Assembly: GCA_963668245.2 (NCBI GenBank)
Contig: OY764195.2
Coordinates: 620,001-684,000 of the forward strand
DNA length: 64,000 nt
DNA from: Anoxybacterium sp963668245
GTDB lineage: Bacteria; Bacillota; Clostridia; Peptostreptococcales; Anaerovoracaceae
Reading direction: 5' to 3'
A program made the translations under genes and the position numbers. Positions 42,129 to 52,001 of the stretch are shown here, piece after piece. The notes under the pieces were generated by a model. The model saw nothing but the letters and a program-made list of their open reading frames with translations. It had not been told where the DNA came from and did no database searches. Each line of letters begins with the position of its first letter. Position 1 is the stretch's first letter.

Positions 42129-45017
42129 TTAGATTTCTTTATTTTCTTCTATTTCATCCATGCCGTCCCGCAAAAGCTGTTCTATCTGTTCTGCGGACAT
42201 TGGCTTAAAATAGTAAAATCCTTGGACTTCATCACACATACGTTGGCTTAAAAAGGACAATTGGGTTTCTGTTTCCACACCTTCCGCAATCAGTTTAATT
42301 CCCAGCGTTTGTGCTAAATTGATAATAACCTTTGTGATGGCTTTATCCTTGTCTGATCCTTCAATACCCCTCACAAATTGCATATCCATTTTAATACGAT
42401 CAATTGGCAGGGATTTTAGTCTGCTCAGTGAGGAATACTCTGTCCCAAAGTCATCAATAGAAATGGATACGCCCAACTCCTTGATTGCATTTAATATCTC
42501 TATGATATAGTTTGTTTCATTACAGGCCATACTCTCTGTAATTTCAAGTTCTAAATATTCTGATGGTAATCCCGTCTCTTCTAGAATGCGTTCTAATGTT
42601 TTCACAAAATGTGGGTTTCGAAGTTGATGAACGGAAATATTGACTGCAATTCTAATTTTAGTCAATCCCATGTCCTGCCATTCTTTGTTCTGAAGGCAAG
42701 CGGTACGCAAAACCCATTCTCCAATTGAGTTGATAAGACCAGTTTGCTCTGCAATTGGGATAAATATAGCCGGAGGGATTGTACCATTTTCAGGATGATT
42801 CCATCGAATCAAGGCTTCCGCCCCAATGATTTCTTTGGTTTCCATAGATACCTGCGGTTGATAGTGCAAATATAATTCTCCTTTTTCAAGGGCACGATAC
42901 AATCCATTCGCTAATTTCATCTTATATGTGATCTCATTTTTCATGTTTGGTGTGCAATAAGCATACTGATTTTTTCCCATGGATTTCGCTTTGTACATTG
43001 CAATATCTGCATGATTTAACAACGTTTCGTAATCTTCTCCGTCTAACGGGTAAATAGAAACGCCTGCACTTGCAGTTAAATAGTATTCTTGTCCATTTAA
43101 AATGATTGGACTATCAAAAGCCTCAAATATTTTATCCATCACTTCTGAGATGTCTTCCGGCTGATGCATGTCTTTGATTAGCATCAAAAATTCATCTCCA
43201 CCAAATCGTGATACGGTATCTGTCTTAGGCAAAACTCCTTCTAGCAAGTCTGCAACCTGCATGAGAATCTGATCTCCTGTCTCATGACCCATAGTGTCAT
43301 TGATATTTTTAAAATAGTCCAAATCTAAAAAAACAAAACCGATAAATGTTTGTTTTTTGTCTGCTTGTTCCATGGCATTGATTGCCCGTTCACAGAACAA
43401 TGTACGGTTTGGCAACTTTGTGACTTGATCATAGTAAGCCATAAACGAAACTTCTTCTTCCGCCTTCGATTTTGATAAAGCATCACTAAAAATATTAGCA
43501 ATAATCTGAAGAAATGTAATTTCATCCTCCGACCAAGTTCTTTGTTTATATCGACTATCCATTCCCAAAAATCCTGTGATGCGATTTTTATTTCTCAAAG
43601 AGATGCTAAGCGAAGATTCTCTTTCCTTCGGATTTTTATTGCAATTGTCTCTAAAAAAGTCATTGGATTCACAGAATTTGATATATCCTTCTGATGAGAT
43701 GTGTTCCTTCCATATGTCTGGAAAATCATAGGTTCCATCAATAAAATTCCCTGAAATTAAAGACAACCCTTCTCTTTTCCATTCAAAGGATCTGATTACT
43801 TTCTTTCCTGACGGATCAAAAATGCAAAGATACGCTCTGTCTAAGGAAAAATAACCAGCTAGCTGGCTCAAGGTTCCGATGATCGTTTCTTCCATATTTT
43901 CTTTTGAGACTTTCACAAATCCAGAAGAAATAAACACAATTAATTTTTGAAGCAACAACTGTTGCATGGTATGTTCATTCTTTTTTACGATTTCTGCATA
44001 GCTTTCACGGAGTCTTTCAAGGAGCTGATTCAAATTATCACAAAGGTTATCAATCTCATCTCCTTGTCTTTTTCCTTCTAGCATACATTTTTTTGTTGTA
44101 TTTTGTTCTAACGTTGCCTGATTTAAAAACCCACTCAAACGCTTAATTCTAGCCACCACCAACTCATTAAATCGTCTGAGAAACAGCAATGCTAAAAGAA
44201 CAAAGCTAGCACTACATACTGCTCCAATCAACCCAAATACTTTTGCCATGTTATGGTAAAATTTCCTTTGAACCTCCATCTTGATGGCGATAGGATTTGC
44301 CCCTAATTCATTTTCTATTTGCAATGTACTGTGAATCATCTCGAAATCTTTAGAAAGATCAAGATAAGCCAAATCTCCTAGATGTTTTTTGTCAGCATAT
44401 ATGTTATCACTGGCTGCTTCTGTAATTGACATCTTGCAACCAAGAATTTCTTCAATATTTTCATGGGTTATCGCATCCACTTGCTCTGCTAGGATCACAT
44501 ACCCGTTTGCTTTTTTCTTTCCACTTGAATCAGTAATTGGGGTAGCCGATAGCAGAATCAGGCTTTCATCAACATATCCGACACCAAAATACGATTTTCC
44601 AATTGGCTGCGTCTCTTTTTTCCCTTGAATCCATTGTGTAATGAGATTTTCGGTCAATCCAGAAAGGTTTGCATCCTGATAGAGGATCTTTCCTTCCGCA
44701 TCAGAAAGCGCAAGACAAGATAAACCAAGGTTTTCCATGGTCGCTATGCCCAAATTATCTTCAATATAGCCTTGATTTTTATCATGTATAAATTGATACG
44801 TGTCATCCCACTGAGCCCAATCCAGACCTGTTTGAGCGAGATTGTGATTTCTTCCTTCCAGAATTGTCATAATGCCATGATATTTATTTTGCATTATTCC
44901 GGATTCCTCACGATCAACATATATTGTCGTTGCAATACCCGCAACGATAAAAATGATAAGAATCATACTTATAATTGCTGCTGCTGAAAGGATGGCAATT
45001 CTTTTTTCCAGTCTCAA
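42129..45017 (-). CDS. CHASE4-GAF-GGDEF-EAL cyclic-di-GMP enzyme
   Basis: About 960 residues. Two membrane helices flank a CHASE4 sensor (DWAQWDDTYQFI near residue 65), followed by a HAMP-like linker and a GAF-type domain (about 355-510). GGDEF has SRFGGDEFLML, no RxxD inhibitory site visible. EAL has GAEALIRWNHP, ELEITES, IDDFGTEYSS and IAEGVETE. Both catalytic motifs are intact, so it may make and/or degrade c-di-GMP. The ATG at 45032 has no ribosome site; TTG at 45017 has GGGGAG and is preferred. It precedes the sigma-54 activator by 18 bases. Confidence 0.92.
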   Translation of the reverse strand: MRLEKRIAILSAAAIISMILIIFIVAGIATTIYVDREESGIMQNKYHGIMTILEGRNHNLAQTGLDWAQWDDTYQFIHDKNQGYIEDNLGIATMENLGLSCLALSDAEGKILYQDANLSGLTENLITQWIQGKKETQPIGKSYFGVGYVDESLILLSATPITDSSGKKKANGYVILAEQVDAITHENIEEILGCKMSITEAASDNIYADKKHLGDLAYLDLSKDFEMIHSTLQIENELGANPIAIKMEVQRKFYHNMAKVFGLIGAVCSASFVLLALLFLRRFNELVVARIKRLSGFLNQATLEQNTTKKCMLEGKRQGDEIDNLCDNLNQLLERLRESYAEIVKKNEHTMQQLLLQKLIVFISSGFVKVSKENMEETIIGTLSQLAGYFSLDRAYLCIFDPSGKKVIRSFEWKREGLSLISGNFIDGTYDFPDIWKEHISSEGYIKFCESNDFFRDNCNKNPKERESSLSISLRNKNRITGFLGMDSRYKQRTWSEDEITFLQIIANIFSDALSKSKAEEEVSFMAYYDQVTKLPNRTLFCERAINAMEQADKKQTFIGFVFLDLDYFKNINDTMGHETGDQILMQVADLLEGVLPKTDTVSRFGGDEFLMLIKDMHQPEDISEVMDKIFEAFDSPIILNGQEYYLTASAGVSIYPLDGEDYETLLNHADIAMYKAKSMGKNQYAYCTPNMKNEITYKMKLANGLYRALEKGELYLHYQPQVSMETKEIIGAEALIRWNHPENGTIPPAIFIPIAEQTGLINSIGEWVLRTACLQNKEWQDMGLTKIRIAVNISVHQLRNPHFVKTLERILEETGLPSEYLELEITESMACNETNYIIEILNAIKELGVSISIDDFGTEYSSLSRLKSLPIDRIKMDMQFVRGIEGSDKDKAITKVIINLAQTLGIKLIAEGVETETQLSFLSQRMCDEVQGFYYFKPMSAEQIEQLLRDGMDEIEENKEI

Positions 45018-45125
45018 AATATCTCTCCCCATATCATTTTATTTGATTTCAGTATATCCAATCCTTCTATTAATGTAAATACGATTTCGCTAGAAGGAAA
45101 GGAAAACAAGCCCTCCGTAAAGCAT

Positions 45126-45157
45126 AAGACAGCAGAGTATAAGAACGCTGCTGTCTT
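45126..45157 (-). terminator. Hairpin after the adenine deaminase gene
   Basis: Perfect arms AAGACAGCAG/CTGCTGTCTT around a 12-base loop, about 60 bases after the ade stop. The following T-tract is interrupted, so it is a moderate terminator. Confidence 0.65.
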
Positions 45158-45213
45158 CATATAATTATTCATGTCTTCATTTATCCTTGGATTTTTCATA
45201 AATCAAAAATCGA

Positions 45214-46944
45214 CTATGCTTCTACGGTGATAAACTCAAACTTTGTTACATCAAAAAGTCCCATGTCTGTTAGTTTAATTTCAGGGATGACTGCCAAAGA
45301 CATAAAACAAAGCGTCATAATTGGCTCAACATTATGATTGATACCTAATATCTCATGACTTGCTTGGTGTAAATTTGTCAGTTTCTCTTCTACCCATCCC
45401 CCGCTATGGTCACTCATAAGCCCTGCAATAGGCAACGGCATAGCTTCTAGTGTGGTTCCATCCTTGGCTAAGACAATGCCACCGCCTTGGGCAATGAGAG
45501 CTTCCACTGCATAGGCCATATCCTCATCATTAACGCCTACTACAATGATGTTGTGAGAATCGTGAGCAATGGATAGAGCCACTGCGCCTTTTTTAATTCC
45601 ATACCCCTTTAAAAGTGCTACTGCTACATTTCCTGTGTTTTGATGTCGTTCCACCACTGCAACTTTTACAACGTCTTCATTCGCTTGATAAACAAATTCG
45701 CCGTCTTCATTTCGATTTACAGTGCCGAGTTCTTTTTTTGTCACAACACCGCCAGGTAATATTCCTATCAAGTTTACTCTGTCTTTGTTGAGTTTCAAGC
45801 GAAGCTTATCTATTGAAAAATCTTTTACATGAAATCTGCCCTTTGTTGCACTGATATCATGCCTCGTAATAGGGAGCATGTACTTACCATCCGTTGCCAG
45901 TTCTTCCCCCTGTACAAAAACTTTTCTAACTCGAAATTTTTTCAAATCATCCATCAAAACAATATCTGCCCGTAGCCCTGGCGCAATGGCGCCTCTGTCT
46001 GCAAGTCCAAAACACTCCGCTGCATTGATTGTCGCCATTTGAATTGCAGTATATGGAGAAAGTCCCTCTTCTACACAGATTCTTAGATGGTTATCTAAAT
46101 GTCCAAGGCTTAAGATGGTCTTTGGCTGGCAATCATCAGAGCAAAGTACACATCTTCTGCTATTATCCGTTGTCACTCCTTTTAATAAATCTCTCAAGTT
46201 GTGACAAGCTGAACCTTGACGAAGCAGTACATACATCCCTCTGGCAATTCTGTCTTTCAACTCAGATATAGTAGAACATTCATGATCGGTTCTGATTCTG
46301 CCTGCCGCATACGCATTGAGTGCATTGCCCGTTACTCCAGGACTGTGTCCATCTATCATCTTGCGTTGGTCAATGGCTGTCATCAATTTGTCTAGAATAT
46401 AATCTTGAGCACCGATTACGCCTGGGAAATCCATAAATTCACCTAATCCATGTATCTCCTTGCTCTTCATTGGTTCTCTCATAGTTGCACCATCAAGGTT
46501 TGCTCCTGCATGCTCAAATGGTGTGGCAGGAACACAAGACGGCATCATCCATTTCATATCGACTGCAATCCCTTTGGAGGCCTCAATCATATAAAATAGT
46601 CCATCCATGCCACATACATTTGTAATTTCATGTGGATCTGCAATGATTGTAGTTGTTCCGTGTGGAAGGATTAATCTACCAAACTCTTCAGGGCTGACGT
46701 AAGATGACTCAACATGGACATGGCCGTCAATAAATCCGGGTGCTGCATAAAGTCCGTTTGCCTCTATCGTCTTTTGTCCTTCGTATGTACCAACTCCAGC
46801 TATGAGTCCATCACAAATTGCGATGTCTCCCTTTATCATTCCTCCATTATACACGTCCACTACATTGCAGTTTTTGATAACCAATTCTGCTGGGATTCTC
46901 CCAGCAGCTGTGTCAATTAGTTTTTTTAGTTGTATCTTGTCCAT
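45214..46944 (-). CDS. ade: Adenine deaminase
   Basis: Converts adenine to hypoxanthine and ammonia. 576 residues, amidohydrolase fold: N-terminal metal site GFIDGHVHVESSYVSPEEF, then PHGTTTIIADPHEITNVCG, EFMDFPGVIG, the catalytic CVLCSDDCQPKT region, and the ade-specific C-terminal domain (ALSIAHDSHNIIVVG, LPIAGLMSD). Length equals B. subtilis AdeC. AAGGAG site, two bases after the paralogue upstream. Last gene of the purine operon. Confidence 0.95.
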   Translation of the reverse strand: MDKIQLKKLIDTAAGRIPAELVIKNCNVVDVYNGGMIKGDIAICDGLIAGVGTYEGQKTIEANGLYAAPGFIDGHVHVESSYVSPEEFGRLILPHGTTTIIADPHEITNVCGMDGLFYMIEASKGIAVDMKWMMPSCVPATPFEHAGANLDGATMREPMKSKEIHGLGEFMDFPGVIGAQDYILDKLMTAIDQRKMIDGHSPGVTGNALNAYAAGRIRTDHECSTISELKDRIARGMYVLLRQGSACHNLRDLLKGVTTDNSRRCVLCSDDCQPKTILSLGHLDNHLRICVEEGLSPYTAIQMATINAAECFGLADRGAIAPGLRADIVLMDDLKKFRVRKVFVQGEELATDGKYMLPITRHDISATKGRFHVKDFSIDKLRLKLNKDRVNLIGILPGGVVTKKELGTVNRNEDGEFVYQANEDVVKVAVVERHQNTGNVAVALLKGYGIKKGAVALSIAHDSHNIIVVGVNDEDMAYAVEALIAQGGGIVLAKDGTTLEAMPLPIAGLMSDHSGGWVEEKLTNLHQASHEILGINHNVEPIMTLCFMSLAVIPEIKLTDMGLFDVTKFEFITVEA

Positions 46945-46946
46945 GA

Positions 46947-48734
46947 TTAGACTCCTTCTGGATTCAATTCTAAGATTGGATCAAAAGTCGAAAGTGCAAT
47001 ACAATCCACTGGACCTACATCTGTAATCGCATAATCAGGAATCGCCGTAATCGGAAGGAAAAACATATACATCAATGGCTCGGGAAGGTCACAACCAAGT
47101 TGTTTTGCCGCTTGATTGAGCAAGGTTTCCCTCTTTGCAATTTCTTCTGGCTCCAAATCACTTGCAATGCCTCCCACAGGAAGAGGTAGAAAATCGATGA
47201 TTTTTCCGTCCGCAACGAGAACTTGTCCGCCACCATTTTCAATAAGATGATTTGCCGCAAGAGACATATCCTCTGCACTTGCTCCCATTACAATAATATT
47301 GTTGTCATCTGGTGCCGCCGAAGATGCCATAGCACCCTTTTTTAGTTTCCATCCCGAGCAAAACGCAAGAGATTTGTTTCCGTTTCGACCAAATCGTTCT
47401 AATACGGAAACCATCAATACATCCTGTTGCATATCTGGCTGAACCACATAGTCTTTCACAGCCACAGTAACATCTCTTCTCTTTCTTACAAATGGTCCAA
47501 TTACGTTCATTGAAAGAACTTTTACTGTTCCTTCTTTGATATCCACTCGGTATTCAAAATCTTCTTTTGTTGTCTTTTTGCATTTTAGCTGACCACTTAG
47601 GAGTGGGCTTCTTTTTGGTGCTTGTAGGTCATAATTCAGTTTGCCATTCTCTGCTACTAAAATACCGTTTGAGATGACAGCCTGAACTTGAAAATTCGAG
47701 GGATCATCAATGAATAAAATATCTGCCAGTCTACCTGGAGAAATCGATCCTACCATGTGATCGATTCGATATGCTTCTGCGCTGTTAATTGTGGCCATTT
47801 GAATCGCAGTCATTGGGTCTACACCTGCTGCGATAGCCAACCTGACCAAGTTATCTACGTGGCCTTTTTCCAATACATCGGATGCTGTTACATCATCAGT
47901 GCAAAAGCTAACTCTCCTGGCAAACGCTGGATTTACTTCAGTAACAGCTCTCATATTTTCTTCTAAGAAATGGGTTACGGAAGACTCACGAATCACCATA
48001 TGCATCCCTTTTCTCATTTTTTCTACCACTTCTTCATGGTCATAACTTTCATGATCAAGGCGTACGCCCCCGCAAAGATATCCATTTAAGTCTTTTCCAC
48101 GCGCCATAGGAGCGCATCCAAATACAGGGAGTCTGTTTTCAAAAGCAGTTTCAATTGCTCCGAGGGTATCCTCATCTTCTTCCTGTACATATTCTCTTAC
48201 AGTCTCCCAAACGCCATAACACTCTGGCCATTTTTGTACCTGCTCATGCACTTCTTTTGTAAAATTAAATGCCACCGTAGATTGTGGAAAGGTATAAGGC
48301 GTGCGATACGGCGCTCCCCAAAAAACTTTCAGAGGACTTTGTTTTACTTCTTCAAAAATTTCCTGCAGTCCCTCTAACCCAGACACAGAAATATATTCAT
48401 CTAGTCCTGATACAATACTGGTTGTGCCGCATGGAACAACTGCTTTTGCAAAGCTAGTAATACTTAATTTACTGCATTCGCTATGAATATGTCCGTCGAT
48501 TAGTCCTGGTACCAAATATTGTCCAGAGGCATCGATGGTTTTCGTGTCTGGCCCTATATAATCAGTTACATCTCCGATCGCTACAATCGTATCTTTATAG
48601 ATTGCAATATCCGCTTCGTAAATTTCACTAGACATAACATTGACCAATTTTCCGTTTCTGATTACCGTGTGGGCAGGTAAAATGCCTCTACCTGCACGGA
48701 TATATTCTTTTCTTTGTTCAACTTTATTGTTCAT
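46947..48734 (-). CDS. Divergent adenine deaminase paralogue (YerA-like)
   Basis: 595 residues of the same family but clearly diverged from its neighbour: the metal site is IDGHIHSECSKLSITSF, the next segment VPCGTTSIVSGLDEYISVSG lacks the usual DPHEI, and the catalytic region reads VSFCTDDVTASD. The C-terminal domain is kept (SSAAPDDNNIIVMGAS, LPLPVGGIASD). It may deaminate a different aminopurine or related base. GGAGG site partly inside a small hairpin; a structured element lies in its 5' region (48745-48827). It precedes ade by two bases. Confidence 0.87.
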   Translation of the reverse strand: MNNKVEQRKEYIRAGRGILPAHTVIRNGKLVNVMSSEIYEADIAIYKDTIVAIGDVTDYIGPDTKTIDASGQYLVPGLIDGHIHSECSKLSITSFAKAVVPCGTTSIVSGLDEYISVSGLEGLQEIFEEVKQSPLKVFWGAPYRTPYTFPQSTVAFNFTKEVHEQVQKWPECYGVWETVREYVQEEDEDTLGAIETAFENRLPVFGCAPMARGKDLNGYLCGGVRLDHESYDHEEVVEKMRKGMHMVIRESSVTHFLEENMRAVTEVNPAFARRVSFCTDDVTASDVLEKGHVDNLVRLAIAAGVDPMTAIQMATINSAEAYRIDHMVGSISPGRLADILFIDDPSNFQVQAVISNGILVAENGKLNYDLQAPKRSPLLSGQLKCKKTTKEDFEYRVDIKEGTVKVLSMNVIGPFVRKRRDVTVAVKDYVVQPDMQQDVLMVSVLERFGRNGNKSLAFCSGWKLKKGAMASSAAPDDNNIIVMGASAEDMSLAANHLIENGGGQVLVADGKIIDFLPLPVGGIASDLEPEEIAKRETLLNQAAKQLGCDLPEPLMYMFFLPITAIPDYAITDVGPVDCIALSTFDPILELNPEGV

Positions 48735-48744
48735 TTATTTTCCT

Positions 48745-48827
48745 CCAAGAAATCTTGCTTGGATGCACCGGCAAATACATGCAATTCAGGTTTCCCGTCC
48801 TGCGAAGTACATCCTGACGAATTTTCA
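48745..48827 (-). ncRNA. Structured leader element, copy B (candidate cis-regulatory RNA, translational platform)
   Basis: Minus strand contains ATTCGTCA, then the core GCAGGACGGGAAACCTGA, enclosed by a stem GGATGTAC (48807-48814) / GTGCATCC (48761-48768). The 3' arm shares TCC with a competing hairpin TCCAAG...CTTGGA that covers part of the GGAGG ribosome site of the deaminase gene. The same core occurs at 53577-53645. Class not recognised by me. Confidence 0.6.
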
Positions 48828-48839
48828 TTGGATTAGATC

Positions 48840-49964
48840 TTACTGCCAAGAACCAATTACATTGTCTACAAGGAATTCCTGCGTTTTGATTTGATCTTCA
48901 CTCATGGTTTCTCCTGCTGGCACTAATACGTTACCTTCATTGTCTAAAAGTTCTCCTTCAAACAGTGTAATCGTTCCGTTTTCCAAATCTGCTTTTGCTT
49001 GAAGCACTTTATCTTGAATATCCTGAGGTACTAAAGCGTCATTGAAATCTGAAATCTTGGAGCATTCTCCACCTTCATAGTAATATTTTGAAGAATCTGC
49101 AGTTCCTTCTGATACAGAAACCATGATATCTTCAAAAATTGGCTCAAAGTTCCAAATGTATGAGAACAATACCGCGTTCGGAGCAAGATCTTTCATGTCA
49201 ACATTATATCCGATACAATATGCCCCATTTGCTTCACAAGTCTGAGGGATTGCAGGGGAAGAAGCTTCCATGGCCATATATTTGATGCCCTGGTTGATCA
49301 ATGTTTTTGCGCTCTGTGTTTCTAGATCTACATCATACCAGCTATTTGCCCATACAACCTGAACCGTTGCATTTGGATTAGCGTATTTAGCACCCATTGC
49401 ATAGCCATTGATGGCTCCCCTGACAGATGCTTCTGACATACTTGCTGCAAATCCTAGCTTATCAGAATCAGAAAGCAAAGCAGATGCATATCCCGCAAGG
49501 AACATTCCTTCGTAGTTTTTAATCTGGTATCCAATTAGGTTTGCCACTTGATCGCCTTGTTGTGCAATTACAATATCAGGATTTTCTGCTGCTAGCTCAG
49601 AAAGAAATGTTGCATAACCAGAACTAGCACCAATGATCAAATTTACACCTTCGCTAGCAAGTGCATTATATGCATTTGTTGTAGAGGTCTGATCTTCTGC
49701 TACGTTTTCAATCACAAGCAAGTTCTCTTCTGGAATCCCCAGTGCGGCCATAGCTGCTACAATGCTTTCATGTGTTGCTTGGCACCATCCGCCATCATTG
49801 ACAACTAACGATGTAATCTCGCCGACTTTCATCTGAGAATAATCTACCGTCGTTGATCCAGTTGCTGCACCTTTTGGTTCATCTTCTGCTTTTGATCCAC
49901 AACCTGCAAACGTTGTGAGTGCGAGAGTTGCTACAAGCAAAATACTAAGAATTCTTTTTTTCAT
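48840..49964 (-). CDS. nupN: BMP-family nucleoside-binding lipoprotein of an ABC importer
   Basis: Substrate-binding lipoprotein, about 374 residues. Signal peptide and lipobox TTFAGC with Cys22 after the ATG at 49964 (GGAG ten bases ahead); the frame is open to 50000 but without a better start. PnrA/BMP-type features: VGEITSLVVNDGGWCQATHES, IIGASSGYATFLSELA, IKNYEGMFLAGYASALLSDSDKLGF. B. subtilis NupN and PnrA bind purine nucleosides. A guanine-type riboswitch in front of the operon supports a purine substrate. Confidence 0.92.
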   Translation of the reverse strand: MKKRILSILLVATLALTTFAGCGSKAEDEPKGAATGSTTVDYSQMKVGEITSLVVNDGGWCQATHESIVAAMAALGIPEENLLVIENVAEDQTSTTNAYNALASEGVNLIIGASSGYATFLSELAAENPDIVIAQQGDQVANLIGYQIKNYEGMFLAGYASALLSDSDKLGFAASMSEASVRGAINGYAMGAKYANPNATVQVVWANSWYDVDLETQSAKTLINQGIKYMAMEASSPAIPQTCEANGAYCIGYNVDMKDLAPNAVLFSYIWNFEPIFEDIMVSVSEGTADSSKYYYEGGECSKISDFNDALVPQDIQDKVLQAKADLENGTITLFEGELLDNEGNVLVPAGETMSEDQIKTQEFLVDNVIGSWQ

Positions 49965-49986
49965 TTTTTTCTTCTCCTTTATTTTT

Positions 49987-50916
49987 TTATCGATCTTCAC
50001 GATCGTATTTTTGACAAAGTGCCGCTGGTTCTTCTGTGTGTTTTTTTCGGAAGCTCCCAGTCGTCGTTACTAGAACGAAAATGGCGGCTGCATAAGGAAG
50101 CATGCCATAAAATTGAGACGGAATTCCTGGAAGTACAATCTGTAAATTCATGCCTATGATACTGATTCCACCAAATAGAAATGCACCTAGAACCGCAAAG
50201 CCAGGGTTCCATCTTGAAAATGCAACCAATGAAAATGCAATCCATCCTTTTCCACCTGTCATTCCCTCATTCCAAAAATTCGTATAGGACAGGGAAATGC
50301 AAGCCCCACTCACCGCTGTCATAGCACATCCGAACATCACATATCCATATCGAAGTGCAAATACATTGATGCCCGCCATATCAAGGGATGCCGGATTTTC
50401 TCCCAATGCTCGAAGGGTAAGTCCTGGCCTTGTTTTATAGATATAGTATATGCTGAGTGGAACGATAAAATACATTGCGTATGCCAGCAAGTCCTGCTTG
50501 AAAAAAACATCTCCTAATATAGGGATTTTGGACAATCCCGGAATCTGAATCACATGAAACTTAACAGATGAGGCTACTCCAGTAACGCTTTTCCCGATAA
50601 AACCGCTAAATCCACTGCAAAAAACCAAGAATGCCATCCCGCATACCGTTTGATCAGCCTGAAGTGTCACGGTTAGGAATGCAAAGATTGCTCCAAGAAT
50701 CAGTCCAGTTGCAATCGTAGCCGCCATAGCAAGAAGTAGATTATCTGTATGATAAACCGTTAAAAATCCTGTCACCGCTCCCATCAACATAATGCCTTCA
50801 ATTCCAAGGTTCATAATCCCAGCTCTTTGAGAAAAAATCTCCCCAATGGCAGCATATAAAATAGAGACCGCATATACAAGTGCCGCAGCACCGATAGAAG
50901 TAATCAAAGGAATCAT
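49987..50916 (-). CDS. nupQ: ABC importer permease (NupQ-like)
   Basis: 309 residues, about eight to ten membrane segments, BPD_transp_2 family: YAAIGEIFSQRAGIMNLGIEGIMLMGAVTGF near the start and RALGENPASLDMAGINVFALRYGYVMFG, the coupling-helix region. AAGGAGGTGG site. The start directly follows the stop of the first permease gene. Pairs with NupP-like permease to form the nucleoside channel. Confidence 0.92.
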   Translation of the reverse strand: MIPLITSIGAAALVYAVSILYAAIGEIFSQRAGIMNLGIEGIMLMGAVTGFLTVYHTDNLLLAMAATIATGLILGAIFAFLTVTLQADQTVCGMAFLVFCSGFSGFIGKSVTGVASSVKFHVIQIPGLSKIPILGDVFFKQDLLAYAMYFIVPLSIYYIYKTRPGLTLRALGENPASLDMAGINVFALRYGYVMFGCAMTAVSGACISLSYTNFWNEGMTGGKGWIAFSLVAFSRWNPGFAVLGAFLFGGISIIGMNLQIVLPGIPSQFYGMLPYAAAIFVLVTTTGSFRKKHTEEPAALCQKYDREDR

Positions 50917-51987
50917 CTAAGCCACCTCCTTTGAATCAGATGTTTTGACAACTTTATAGTGGTTGAAAAATTCCCCTACGATAACCGCAATCATAAGCGT
51001 TCCCTGAATCATTGTTGCAATTTGAGACGGTACACCCATAATCTGAACCACTGCACTACTGTTTGCTAGACCACCAAAAAGAATAGACACGAGAATCACA
51101 ACAAGTGGATTAAACTGACTTAAGTATGCAATTACAATCCCAGTATATCCGCTTCCTCCAGGAAGCTGAGCCTGCACTCTATGAATCACGCCTGCAACTT
51201 CTACATATCCTGCAAGACCAGCAAGTGCTCCACTGATTGCAAAAACAAAAAGAATATATTTTTTTACGGGAATTCCAGCATAATCTGCTGTTGAAAGACT
51301 ATTTTTTATCACGGCTATTTGATAACCACTCGTTGTATATTTAAAAAATAAATATAAGATAACTGCTATAAAAATAGCAAGAACCACTCCTGTGCTGGCT
51401 CCACCAATGATAGGAAGCTGCAGTGATTCAGGAATTACCATAGTCATGGCAGTAGTCTGCTTTGGCGCCATCCAAGGACCATAGCAAAGATAGTCTAAAA
51501 ACAATAAAGCGATATAGTTTAGCATCAAGGTTACAATTGTCTCATTGACCTTCCAATATGCTTTCAAAACCGCTGCAATCAATGCCCACAACGCGCCGCC
51601 TGCAGCACAAAGTAAGAACATTACAACACCTGATATGGGAGCAGGCATCGTTGGGCCATATAATGCGAATGCGCCTCCTAAAACAGCACCTATCGCAAAT
51701 TGTCCTTCTGCTCCTATGTTATTCAAATTCATTTTAAAGGCAATTGCAACACTGAGCCCACAAAACATGAGTGGTAATCCTGCATTGATACTGCCAACAA
51801 GCCCTCTCGTATTTAAAAAGGAATAGCTAATCATCTTAGCAAAAACAGGTATAGGAGAAAACCCGTTGAGCTGTATGATTCCTGCACAAAGAATGAATCC
51901 CACAAAAACAAAGAGAATTGGATTTAATATTCTATCTCTAAGAGGCACAAGCTGCCTTCGCTCTATTCTATAGTTTCCTAATTTCAT
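50917..51987 (-). CDS. nupP: ABC importer permease (NupP-like)
   Basis: 356 residues, BPD_transp_2 family, with about ten membrane segments. FKMNLNNIGAEGQFAIGAVLGGAFAL and QIAVIKNSLSTADYAGIPVKKYILFVFAISGALAGLAG are the usual signature regions. GGGAGG site. It lies between the ATPase gene (14-base gap) and the NupQ-like permease (adjacent). Confidence 0.92.
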   Translation of the reverse strand: MKLGNYRIERRQLVPLRDRILNPILFVFVGFILCAGIIQLNGFSPIPVFAKMISYSFLNTRGLVGSINAGLPLMFCGLSVAIAFKMNLNNIGAEGQFAIGAVLGGAFALYGPTMPAPISGVVMFLLCAAGGALWALIAAVLKAYWKVNETIVTLMLNYIALLFLDYLCYGPWMAPKQTTAMTMVIPESLQLPIIGGASTGVVLAIFIAVILYLFFKYTTSGYQIAVIKNSLSTADYAGIPVKKYILFVFAISGALAGLAGYVEVAGVIHRVQAQLPGGSGYTGIVIAYLSQFNPLVVILVSILFGGLANSSAVVQIMGVPSQIATMIQGTLMIAVIVGEFFNHYKVVKTSDSKEVA

Positions 51988-52001
51988 CCGTTCCTCCCAT
52001 A

